Assembly: GCA_900660155.1 (NCBI GenBank)
Contig: CABFPE010000119.1
Coordinates: 1,312,976-1,376,975, forward strand
Direction: 5' to 3'
Source of the DNA: Hofstenia miamia
Taxonomy: Eukaryota > Xenacoelomorpha > Acoela > Hofsteniidae
DNA length: 64,000 nt
In this document: positions 34,947 to 45,989 of the stretch, piece after piece
How the letters are laid out: each line of letters opens with the position of its first letter
Position numbering within the stretch: the first letter of the stretch is position 1
Made by a program: the position numbers and the translations under genes
The notes under the pieces: model-generated
Databases searched by the model: none
Seen by the model: only the letters and a program-made list of their open reading frames with translations
What the model was told of the DNA's origin: nothing

Positions 34947-37900
34947 TTATTTTATTTCAAGTCTTCTTGGCATCGCGCACTTTGCTTGTAGGCTATATTG
35001 TGAAGCTGGGAGATTAGCAAAAACCTCTACAGCTTCTTCAGTGGTCACTTTCATAAACAGATCATTTTGAATTTTCATTAATGCTAAGTATGAAAGACAG
35101 TTTTCAGAAATATGTATTCTTCTGAAAATAGAAAACGATCTTTCACATGCAACATTCGCAATTGGCAGAGTCAATGCATATCGAATCAGTTTGAATAATG
35201 CTGGAAAGGCATGTCTCATTGTCTTAATACATATCATAAGACCACGTATGTCGTCTGGTGGAGTGTTAGTTTTTCCCAAAATGTTGCGTAGAACAGTAGT
35301 CTCTGAATGCAAATCGCCTGTAATATTATAAGTCTTTTGAAATAATGACAACTTTTCAGGATTGAAAAAGTCATCATTTAGCAGACATAAGACCGAAATG
35401 CTGCGAATAATCCGTAGTGAATCATTGTTGTGGAAACGCATTGCCATCTATTACTGGATAAAATATTTGTATTCGACCTCATTTCATAGGGTCAGGATTG
35501 CTAGACATTTTGGACCTCTGACCAGTAACGAAGTCTACCAGTAAATCCATGAGTGTTATATTTTCTTACTCTTTTCGTCTTCATTCATCAGTGATTAGTG
35601 CACCAACAAGTGCCCAGATCTTTGAAAAATAGTATTCACTTCGTTTTTCTTTTAAAGCAATTATGTAGTTCTGACATATAAGCAGTGACTTAACTATATC
35701 CTATATCCCTGTCAGAAGTTTGAAGAATGCGAGATAATGGTCCCAGCTTGTGCTGAATAATACAAGGCAAATCAAATTAGGTAATCGCTTCCAACTTAGC
35801 AAAAGTCCCTTCGCTTTTGACTACTTCAGGCTTTAATGTTTTTATATCAGAGATAGTTTGAAAAGCGTCCATCAAATCTTTGTAGCAACTATGAATGACT
35901 GAAATAAGCGCCTCATGAAGATTCGTAAAGACAGGGAGTATCATTTGCGTCTCTAACTTTTGAAATCCAGCATTCTTCCCGGACAACACGGATGCACCGT
36001 CACTACACGGTCCAAAACAGTTAGCAATGTTTAGTTCTAAATTTAGACTTGGTTGTCTAATACAAGACCTGATCTTTGAGAAAATTGAAGGTGCATCAAG
36101 CTGATTACGCTGAAGTTCTTCAAATTTGATAAATCTCTCATTAACTTTGCAATTGCTACCCAAATATCTAATCGAAAATCCAAGATGTGACCCTGCAGAA
36201 GAGGCTTCGTCATATATTAAACTAAATGGACATGGCTCATTCAGAGATGGAATCGGATCGGATCGGATCTTCATTTGAGAAATTTCGAATCTATTTGGGA
36301 TCCAAAAATTTTTAAAACTTGTGTATTTGTACATTTTATAAATTACACACATTTTTACATTGAATGCCATTTTAAGTCTGTTAATAATCTCAATCTAAGT
36401 GAAATTTTGTAACTGAATTTCATTGTTCATTCAACAGGTTCCGCCTAATTTTTTCCAACAACTTATAAAATTGATTCAAATCTGAAAATGCAATACATGT
36501 TAGCCATCACATAATGATAAAATAGTAAAGCAACTAAAACTTGCAAATGGAAAAGCAGAATTCTGAAAAGGAGTCTCTCTAATATGTATGTCAAAGAAAA
36601 AGCACAGAACACCGAGAAGCAAGTGGAATATACCTTAGCTTTTGCAAACACTGCCAAAATGTAAAAATACTAATATAATTTGGGATGCTCTTCAATCAAA
36701 TACCTCACTTAAATATGCACTCTAAGCAACTTGCAATCCCAAGATTAACTTAGTACTCAAAAGGTTTGTCATTATTATAATCACCAATATAGAAATGTTT
36801 CTGGAACCATACCGTCGACATTCCATTAATAGGGTAATAATTTAATTAATGTTATATAATTAAAAATTTTTAATCCAATTTAGTATCAAATTTCAGTAAA
36901 ATTCAAAATTTATAATTAAATCTCAAATTTTGTTTGAAAAGTTAATTTTTCTATCACTGATTTTAATACACTCTACAACAATATATTTAATGTCTTTTTA
37001 TATAAATTTTGGTGTTGTTCTTTAATTTGCCATTATTTGTGCTATTCTTGTTTTCATCGCCTTAGCTGCAATTTTGAAGTAATTTTATCTTGTTTGAAAC
37101 AACTTCAATTCATAGTGACATTGCAAAGTGGTTATTTTTGAATTTCGACATAAAAAATTAATACGGGAGGCAATACTATAAGAAAATCAGCTACATAAAC
37201 TCTATAAATATATCATGATTATAGTTGATGACAATTTTAGAAACTAGATTATAACAAAGCTTACAAATTAGTGGATTTGCATGCACTATTTCGTAAGTAT
37301 ATGTCCATTTTTTTATCTCAATATAGTGTTGAAGAACTTAAAATATCTATTCGCAATTCAAAAAAACATAAATATTTTTTAAGTCCATTTTTATTCATTG
37401 CTAGAATACTTATTTAAATTCGGAATCGTTTCGGTTTGAAAACTAAAATTTTGTTAAAAATTCGGATCGGATCGGATCCGGATCTTGAATGTTCGGATAG
37501 GATCTTAGTGTTGGATCCGATTCCATCTCGGGGTCATTATCATTCTGTGTCATTTCATTTATCACTTTGCGAGGCAAGGCAGTGGATAGGGCTTGTAGCA
37601 TTCCATTTTGAGGGTCAAATGATAGATTCGTAGCATTTTTAGGAACTGCATGCATTTTCCTTTTAAAATCATCTGATTCTTCTTCAACAAGTTCAACTAG
37701 CTCACAGGAGTTGTCACGGAAAATGCTATCTTTAATTTCATTATGGCCTCCCAAAGGAACAGTCATTAATGCAATAATGCGCATGTCTTAGCAAAATTAA
37801 TTAAGGTTTTGACATGGGCTCGATTATCAGCTACTTGCTTCACATGCGTCCATTTGTCAACCACCGTGCCCGTTTGATTAGTTGAATCAAAATAAAGCTT

Positions 37901-38396
37901 AATTGCAGCACAACTTAAATGGTATGAGCAAGAAGAATGGACTTTAAGCTTTTCTGCCAATTTCTTCAAATTGCGGAATCCAGATGACGTAAATGCAGGA
38001 TCAGGTTTTCCGCCTATGGAGCGAACAAAATGACAACATGTATGGCAATATATACTGTCGCTTTCACCAAGTACTCAATAAACGTGTAATTGGAATAATA
38101 TGTTGAAGAAAATGATTTTTGTTGTGAGCCAAGTGTTGTTTTTGGGTAGGTAATCTTTGGCTGAGCAGGAGGGTCTGTATATTTACATGAAATGTCAGAT
38201 GGTGCACTGTGTGTGCTTTGACAACAATGTTTTATCAGAAAAAGCTGAAGCTGAAATACAATGTGTTGAAACATATAAATGTACTGATGATGAAGTTGAA
38301 GGACATGATTTGCCTTTTTACTCAGATAATGATTCAAAAAAGGAAGATATAGAGGTTTGGCCAAGCTTGGGTTTCTTTTCGGGGGAATTAGGTTAA
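34947..38396 (-). pseudogene. hAT transposase (ZMYM1/TTF-type zinc finger group), disrupted
   Basis: Read from 38396 down to 34947, fragments appear in the family's usual order. First comes an N-terminal KKPKLGQTSISSFF-like leader. Next is a TTF-type zinc finger region (YCHTCCHFVRSIGGKPDPAF, then FRNLKKLAEK), split by a frameshift near 38050. Then follow an ALMTVPLGGHNE segment (about 37760), a catalytic-core part FSLIYDEASS with CFGPCSDGASVLSGKNAGFQ (about 36220-35960), and a PLSRILQTSDRDI/IALKEKRSEYY stretch across shifts near 35700. The last is the C-terminal hAT dimerisation motif ANVACERSFSIFRRI (about 35145). Frameshifts, a stop at about 35777, and the MITE inserted between NDN and PCPFS at 36234-37538 make it non-functional. 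Confidence 0.82.
36242..37530. mobile_element. hAT-type MITE with GGATC pentamer arrays, nested in hAT transposase
   Basis: The left end is CAGAGATGGAATCGGATC, followed by GGATCGGATC. The right end, on the other strand, has GAGATGGAATCGGATC, and inward of it CGGATCC/GGATCGGATC arrays (37460-37485). Flanks GGCTCATT (36234-36241) and GGGTCATT (37531-37538) match 7 of 8. Removing element plus one flank copy rejoins the hAT reading frame (…NDN|EPCPFS…), which independently supports the boundaries. The 1289-bp body has no coding frame of note. Confidence 0.82.
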
Positions 38397-38426
38397 TCTG
38401 TTTAAGACTGAGAGTCTTATTTGCAT

Positions 38427-38754
38427 CAGACTTGTAAATCAGCCGATATTTTTAAGCTCGGCTCGTTTTATTTTTGAGTATTCTCGGCTCGGCTCGCTAA
38501 ATAGAACCGTTCAATGAGGCTCGTTTTAGCTCGATATTTTTTCAAAAAATACTTTATTCTCAGAAATTTTTAAATAGCTCTTCCTAATTATTTAATAATA
38601 AATTATAAAAAAGGTATATTGAATAAAAAAATAAGAAAAATCTGCATAAGCAAATCAAAAAGCAGAACTATAAATTGGCTCGGCTTAATAAAGGCTCGTT
38701 GTATATCAAATGCTCTAATCAAGCTCGGCTCGGCTCGGCTCGCTGTCAAGTCTG
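38427..38754. mobile_element. hAT-type MITE with GGCTC pentamer arrays (328 bp)
   Basis: Ends are CAGACTTGTAAATCAGCCGA and, on the other strand, CAGACTTGACAGCGAGCCGA. Flanking 8-mers ATTTGCAT (38419-38426) and ATTAGCAT (38755-38762) differ at one position. CTCGG repeats (GCTCGGCTCGGCTCGG) lie just inside both ends, pointing inward. It is nested in the hAT element at 34710-39389, upstream of its transposase. No coding capacity. Confidence 0.85.
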
Positions 38755-39397
38755 ATTAGCATCTGCGCAGTGCTTACAAACTATGAAAATGACTATCCGT
38801 TTCTTCAACAGTACCACATGGAAGAATATTATGATAACGTTGACTACATTCACTGCAGAGATGATCTGTGAGGCACTGCGGATCATTACATATGTTAGCA
38901 TAACTTTGATCCATTAGAACTGAACATTGAAAAACTGCTTTATCTAAAATTAAATATATGCTCACGCTCATAAACATGTTCAACCAGGGCTACATGTTGT
39001 GCACATGATACAGTATGAGCTTGTCCGGTTTACTGCTACTAACTGCTTCAGCCGCTAAAATAATCTAAATTATACCGACTTCTAACTTTTATATCTAAAT
39101 GTAATAGAGTGAACTGCTATTAGCAAAGCAAAGTTGTACTATAATAATGCAGATTTGGCGGTAAATAAATTTCAACAGAGTTATTTGAAGTATTGAGAAT
39201 GCTTTCTTTAATTCAATTGAGGTTTTTCTCACTACATATATGCTTCATTGATATTAGCACTAATATTGTAAATTATCTTTTTTAAATAAAAATTTGTTTA
39301 ATTATTTAGTGGAACAGTTTTTTTTGAAAGGGCTTAATCCATTATTTGCTTTGAATGGGGGACATAGCTCCCCCTTGTACTCGCCCATGCTGTTCTG

Positions 39398-40327
39398 ATG
39401 TCCCTATGTCCTAATTTAGGGCTATGTGCTAATATCCCCAGTATGCTAAATATGGCACCAAGATTACAAGTGAGTTTGTTGGATTTGACCTGGAATGTAT
39501 GTTGGCCAGAATTGAGAACATGTTGACCCAATTAGGGATTGCGTTGATTTTTTTGCAATATTTAGTGCGTACTTTTCAGGTAATTCTAAAATTTTTGAGA
39601 TGGACCGATTTACCAATAATTTAAATTTAGAAAATGTGTTCAGCAAATGATTACTTTTACATTATATTTGATAACAATCACTACAAAGATTTAAGTGAGT
39701 GCCCTTTTTGTATCAATATTATGAGAAAACTATGGAATTTTGTTCACAAGCTCTTTTTGGATATTAATGGCAAATTTTAAATTAGCATTATCAATTAATT
39801 TACCTCTATCAGTATTCTATAAATAATTCTGATGCCCTTTGGTTTGATTTTTGTAAAATTAGCCTTTTTAATGACCGCCTTCCAGCCATATCATTCAATA
39901 ATGTCACTCGTATAATATTAATATTATTGTTTTTATTTTATTGTTTGTTTTATACTGTTTGATTTCACAAAATGCGGTTCATCCTCTCTTGGCGTAGGGG
40001 TGATTGTGGTTGGGATTTTCATTGTGGTTGGTGTTATCAACCAAACTCCCTCAGAATTAATGCATGGTATTAGAGGTGAAAGAATCGTGCGCGACGTCAT
40101 GTCACGATAAAGTTCAAGACTAGTATAGCATTTCCAAGTTTAAGCTGCTGCTGCTCTGACTTCAGGCGCTATCAAGAAATGCTCAATGCAATATTATTAG
40201 TGTGGATATGTTTTCAACATCAAAAGAAAAGGTTTTCTGTCACTAGACTATATATTAACGGGAAACATTTATTGAGCTCATATTTCAATCTGACTCTCAA
40301 TGTGATGTTTAAAAACAATAGTTTTTT
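39398..40327. other. Intergenic, no gene recognised
   Basis: AT-rich. No motif was recognised up to the amphiphysin-like pseudogene. Confidence 0.4.
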
Positions 40328-40692
40328 GCTAAAAAGAGTAATGAGCAAAGTTTAAGTTATAAAGCCCAAGACATTAGCAAAGCTGAGGAAGCACATGAAT
40401 TTGCTAGCTTTGGCTTCAAAGCCTTTGATCATAAGATTAAGAGTAACCTGCTAATATTCTATGAAGATCGATTTGAATTTATTAGCAATCTGTTTATTGA
40501 ATTCTTCAGTTCTTGGCATCGTATATGACGATCTTACTAATTCCTGCAGGGAAGTCAGCACCGTTGTTAGTGAAATTCATTAATTAAATTCTAGTGCCAA
40601 CTTGAAATCCTCAGAAAGAATTCGCTCTAGTGTTAGCTATGAGGATAAGGAGAGTAGTTCTTGCATTCACTTAGTGCCAACTGAATTTCCTG

Positions 40693-40697
<5 letters not shown>
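40328..40697 (+). pseudogene. Broken copy of the second exon of the amphiphysin-like gene
   Basis: The nucleotide sequence aligns, with many substitutions and small indels, to about 52640-53030 of the intact gene. Shared blocks include AAAGCTGA(G/A)GAAGC, TTTGATCATAAGATTAAGAG and TTCTATGAAGATCG. Translated pieces (LLIFYEDRFEFISNLFIEFF) recall BAR helix 3. Stops and a frameshift near 40525 interrupt the frame, and no exon 1 lies upstream. It ends directly at an (AT)n tract. It is best read as the relic of an older tandem duplication of this gene. Confidence 0.88.

Positions 40698-40722
<25 letters not shown>
40698..40722. repeat. (AT)n microsatellite
   Basis: A pure AT run that truncates the upstream pseudogene. 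Confidence 0.95.
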
Positions 40723-40723
<1 letters not shown>

Positions 40724-41722
40724 AGTGTAACAGTGTTGGATTTTTCAATAAAAATTCAAATTTTGTAAATTAATACAAGGAGTGGTTAATGCAACTCCTT
40801 GATTAATATTAAAAATCATTTTCTTATAATTCGACATTCATACTATCTACCTACAATGAACAAACTGATAATCTTGATGATTATATTAACGTTTTTAAAG
40901 TATATGAACACTCATTTTATGTAATTCCAATGAACTTGGGCGTAATCAGTGTATTGAACATTTTCTCGTAGAAATTACTTTATTTGGCAGTAAAAGCCCA
41001 CATTCGAAATCCAGAGCAGCATAAAACCGTTGAAAATTTCCTCTTTTTATAACTCAATAGGAAACACATCTTTAGCAATTTTAAAAAATATGAACAAAAT
41101 ACTTCCTTAAGATAAGAATAATGTAAATTGTTATAATTGACTGTTGATTACAAGTGTCGCATGATGACGAAATCTTACTTAATGTTTGCGTCAAAGTAAA
41201 TTTGTTTATTACATCTGTTTGATTTATACTGAAATGGAGCCTTTTTATAATTGAAATTTAGTGTACTCAACCCCTTCTGACGATTTAAATAGAAATATAT
41301 TTTAATTAAAATTGGGTTAGAAAATTTGTCAATGCTTGCCAATGTCAATTGTTTTTAAGTATTCAAAACTTGGTGATTTAGAAGTGGTCTTAATATTATC
41401 AAAATATGGTTAAAATGTCTTAGTTTCCTCAGGCAATTTGTAATTGAAATATAAAGTTATGAGGTCACAAATATGACCGCCCTAATCATTATGTAACTCT
41501 AATCATTATTTAAAAAACAAAGATTCCAAATAAAGGCAAAGGAAGCTATACGGACTCCCTGTTTGATAAAAAATAAATATAAAGCAAATTGAACTGCATA
41601 AACTGGGAAAGAATAGGACGATAGTAATATTATGGAAATAATTAATGAAAACATCTTGCTAGTGTTAAACTGTGTCGCAAAGGAACTGTTCCAAAAACAT
41701 ATAAAGCGAACAAGGTAAGAAT
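40723..41722. other. Intergenic, no gene recognised
   Basis: AT-rich, with no readable coding motif. Confidence 0.4.
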
Positions 41723-42248
41723 TAAGAAACTATGTGCTTCTGAAATTCAAATAGCAAGTGTTGCATAGGGAAAATAAACGTGAACGAAATTGCATTCAAA
41801 TAGAAGTATCTATTGACTTGTAAAATTAATCAAAGACGAAAACTCAATTTACTAAATAAAAAGGAAATTTACACTATTGTAAATAATAATGAAAACTTTG
41901 TCGAGATGAAGGCAGAGCAAAAATTCTAAATTACTACTTTAATCAAGTTAAGCATAAAGATCCATAACTTAAAAGAAGAATATTTTAAGAAACTATGTGC
42001 TTCTGAAATTCAAATAGCAAGTGTTGCATAGGGAAAATAAACGTGAACGAAATTGCATTCAAATAGAAGTATCTATTGACTTGTAAAATTAATCAAAGAC
42101 GAAAACTCAATTTACTAAATAAAAAGGAAATTTACACTATTGTAAATAATAATGAAAACTTTGTCGAGATGAAGGCAGAGCAAAAATTCTAAATTACTAC
42201 TTTAATCAAGTTAAGCATAAAGATCCATAACTTAAAAGAAGAATATTT
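41723..42248. repeat. 263-bp tandem repeat, two copies
   Basis: Copies 41723-41985 and 41986-42248 both start TAAGAAACTATGTGCTTC and appear essentially identical. There is no N between them. A third start of the same unit (TAAGAAACTGTGCG) at 42249 diverges immediately. Because the 2.2-kb artefactual duplication begins inside this array, the array may have caused the misjoin. Confidence 0.85.
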
Positions 42249-42989
42249 TAAGAAACTGTGCGTATCATAACTGAACATGTGACAGATTATTTCAGAAGGA
42301 TAAAAAGAAATAAATCGGGAAGTTTATCAAACATACCGCTATGGGGAATATAAAAGCTTTCAAAATGAACTTTGCCTGGCATATGCTAAACTTAGGGATG
42401 TACCAGAATCCGGTATACGGTAAAATCGCCAATTACACAACTGAATGCGTTTATCCGGGGTCTGTTCAAATTGAAATTTTTACAGGATAGTGCGTGTGTG
42501 CAATATTATCGCTAAATTCTGAGATAGAACTTGATTTAAAAATAGTTTTCGAGGAAAACAATATTTTTTTTATAATACGCAAGTTTTCATGCAACACAAC
42601 AAGTTTTTCTGATATATCGGGATGTAGTCTATTTCGTTGACTTGATAACACATTTCCATGTATTATAGATAGACAGATATATAAATAGATAGATAGATAC
42701 GTTTATTTAAATATCAGTAATTGCACACAAAAATGGAATGCACTCTTGAAAAATAGCAGTGCTTGTAATTGCGTAATAATACACATCCTGCTATATGCAA
42801 TGGAATACATTTACAAATGCTTAAACTAAAAAATACGCGCTTGTAATGATAGTGTTTTTCGGTTGCATGAGTACTTCCAACGCTCTACGCTGAATGAAAT
42901 GGAAGAAACATCACTCTGGTTCCCCTAATGACTTAAGGATTACACAAATAACTTGACACACCAAATAATAGTTGGGGGAAATAAATACT

Positions 42990-43400
42990 CATAAGAGATT
43001 TCTCAAACTGGTAGTGTGCCCCCAAAAAGGACCTATGAGTGTCGTACTATTCACAGACAAAAGAAATGGAATAAAAGTGAAACTTTAAACATCAACAAAG
43101 AAACAGCAGATATAGCAAAATACTTAGATGTATTATTGCTAAAATATACGAAGAAACAGCAAATAAATATTTTCAAGAGTATTAAAATACTATAGAGAAT
43201 ACTGTTATAAAGTGTAAAGGCTATAATCTGAAATTCAACATTAGTAAAACAAAGGAACTTATTTTAACACATCATACCATCAAAAAAGAGGTTATAAGAT
43301 ACATTCTTTTCAAGAAGACATTTATTGATAATAAAAAGCAGAAATCATGGACTCCTCTAAAAATTTTCGAATTCAAATGGAAAAAGATCTTTCGCGGAAT
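42990..43400 (+). pseudogene. LINE reverse transcriptase remnant (repeated at about 45190-45600)
   Basis: Shifted frames give VCPQKGPMSVVLFTD (compare the VPQGxxLSPLLFxxY block), then IAKYLDVLLLK (the place of xKYADDTxLL, catalytic Asp pair lost), then NLKFNISKTKELIL (compare LxLNxSKTKEM) and KSWTPLKI. Their order and spacing match a non-LTR RT of a different type from the copy at 57.9 kb. Many stops; clearly dead. Confidence 0.5.
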
Positions 43401-43583
43401 ACACCAACCTCAATATTAGAAAATTGGAAATTTTGTGAACAAACTCAGCGAAAATATAAATACTAGTTTATATAACATATATAACACCAATATATCTTTA
43501 TGCATCTGAAGTATATGTTCCAGTATGTGATGCAGAGTCTCACTTCCAAAGTTCAATTCAATGCATGTAAAAATACACTATGC

Positions 43584-43620
<37 letters not shown>

Positions 43621-43786
43621 TATGTTGTGCATAAAATGTCACTTAGAATTACATGAATTAATAATTTCTAAACAGTCTTTATATTGTGTGCAAAAGTGAG
43701 ATTATATACAGTTCGTAAATTTACACAAGCAGTATTTGCATTGCAAACGCCTATCGAATTTTGCAAAGTGACGTTTTGCGTGAAGA

Positions 43787-44039
43787 ATGCTCAAGTCAGC
43801 CTCAAAAAAGTTAAACAGAACTCAAGAAAAGCTCAGACGCAATATTGCTAAAGATGAAAAAACCGTAAAAGATGAGAAGTTTGAAAGACTACACGCAGAT
43901 TTTCAAAAACAGATGAAGTTTGCAAAAAATCTGCTGTCTGAGTCAAAAAAATACATGGCGGCCGTTAGAGAAATGTCCACAATCCATAAACAGTACTTTG
44001 GTTTTCTCGTTGAGAACTTTGAACAATTCTTAGGAGAAG
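43787..44039 (+). other. Duplicate copy of BAR gene exon 1 (assembly duplicate)
   Basis: Identical in protein sequence to the exon at 45990-46242, including the GT donor after GGAGAAG. It lies in block A of the N-joined duplication. If the duplication were real it could be a spare first exon, but the single N makes an artefact more likely. Confidence 0.8.
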
Positions 44040-45784
44040 GTTTGTTTATGTAATTAATAATTATGATGACAAAAATCATAAACATTGTCATTATTAATTT
44101 TTCGCCACCTAATACCTTTGAAATGCACTTTTGAGTAGGAAAAGTAGTGCNAGCATAAAGATCCATAACTTAAAAGAAGAATATTTTAAGAAACTATGTG
44201 CTTCTGAAATTCAAATAGCAAGTGTTGCATAGGGAAAATAAACGTGAACGAAATTGCATTCAAATAGAAGTATCTATTGACTTGTAAAATTAATCAAAGA
44301 CGAAAACTCAATTTACTAAATAAAAAGGAAATTTACACTATTGTAAATAATAATGAAAACTTTGTCGAGATGAAGGCAGAGCAAAAATTCTAAATTACTA
44401 CTTTAATCAAGTTAAGCATAAAGATCCATAACTTAAAAGAAGAATATTTTAAGAAACTGTGCGTATCATAACTGAACATGTGACAGATTATTTCAGAAGG
44501 ATAAAAAGAAATAAATCGGGAAGTTTATCACACATACCGCTATGGGGAATATAAAAGCTTTCAAAATGAACTTTGCCTGGCATATGCTAAACTTAGGGAT
44601 GTACCAGAATCCGGTATACGGTAAAATCGCCAATTACACAACTGAATGCGTTTATCCGGGGTCTGTTCAAATTGAAATTTTTACAGGATAGTGCGTGTGT
44701 GCAATATTATCGCTAAATTCTGAGATAGAACTTGATTTAAAAATAGTTTTCGAGGAAAACAATATTTTTTTTATAATACGCAAGTTTTCATGCAACACAA
44801 CAAGTTTTTCTGATATATCGGGATGTAGTCTATTTCGTTGACTTGATAACACATTTCCATGTATTATAGATAGACAGATATATAAATAGATAGATAGATA
44901 CGTTTATTTAAATATCAGTAATTGCACACAAAAATGGAATGCACTCTTGAAAAATAGCAGTGCTTGTAATTGCGTAATAATACACATCCTGCTATATGCA
45001 ATGGAATACATTTACAAATGCTTAAACTAAAAAATACGCGCTTGTAATGATAGTGTTTTTCGGTTGCATGAGTACTTCCAACGCTCTACGCTGAATGAAA
45101 TGGAAGAAACATCACTCTGGTTCCCCTAATGACTTAAGGATTACACAAATAACTTGACACACCAAATAATAGTTGGGGGAAATAAATACTCATAAGAGAT
45201 TTCTCAAACTGGTAGTGTGCCCCCAAAAAGGACCTATGAGTGTCGTACTATTCACAGACAAAAGAAATGGAATAAAAGTGAAACTTTAAACATCAATAAA
45301 GAAACAGCAGATATAGCAAAATACTTAGATGTATTATTGCTAAAATATACGAAGAAACAGCAAATAAATATTTTCAAGAGTATTAAAATACTATAGAGAA
45401 TACTGTTATAAAGTGTAAAGGCTATAATCTGAAATTCAACATTAGTAAAACAAAGGAACTTATTTTAACACATCATACCATCAAAAAAGAGGTTATAAGA
45501 TACATTCTTTTCAAGAAGACATTTATTGATAATAAAAAGCAGAAATCATGGACTCCTCTAAAAATTTTCGAATTCAAATGGAAAAAGATCTTTCGCGGAA
45601 TACACCAACCTCAATATTAGAAAATTGGAAATTTTGTGAACAAACTCAGCGAAAATATAAATACTAGTTTATATAACATATATAACACCAATATATCTTT
45701 ATGCATCTGAAGTATATGTTCCAGTATGTGATGCAGAGTCTCACTTCCAAAGTTCAATTCAATGCATGTAAAAATACACTATGC

Positions 45785-45821
<37 letters not shown>

Positions 45822-45989
45822 TATATGTTGTGCATAAAATGTCACTTAGAATTACATGAATTAATAATTTCTAAACAGTCTTTATATTGTGTGCAAAAGT
45901 GAGATTATATACAGTTCGTAAATTTACACAAGCAGTATTTGCATTGCAAACGCCTATCGAATTTTGCAAAGTGACGTTTTGCGTGAAGA

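Larger units (their letters stand above)
34710..39389 (-). mobile_element. Decayed full-length hAT transposon with two nested MITEs
   Basis: Both sides carry CTGTTCTG (34702-34709 and 39390-39397), a perfect 8-bp hAT target duplication. The termini CAGGAGCGAGTA and, on the other strand, CATGGGCGAGTA match at 10 of 12. Subtracting the nested insertions at 36242-37530 and 38427-38754 leaves about 3 kb, normal for an autonomous hAT. The interior encodes a broken minus-strand transposase resembling the ZMYM1/TTF-zinc-finger hAT group. Order of events: this element inserted first, the two MITEs later. Confidence 0.85.

Noticed and set aside
43787-44039. Mutually exclusive alternative first exon for the BAR gene
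   Set aside because: It is identical in protein to the exon at 45990 and lies in a block repeated across a single N, so an assembly duplicate explains it better than alternative splicing.
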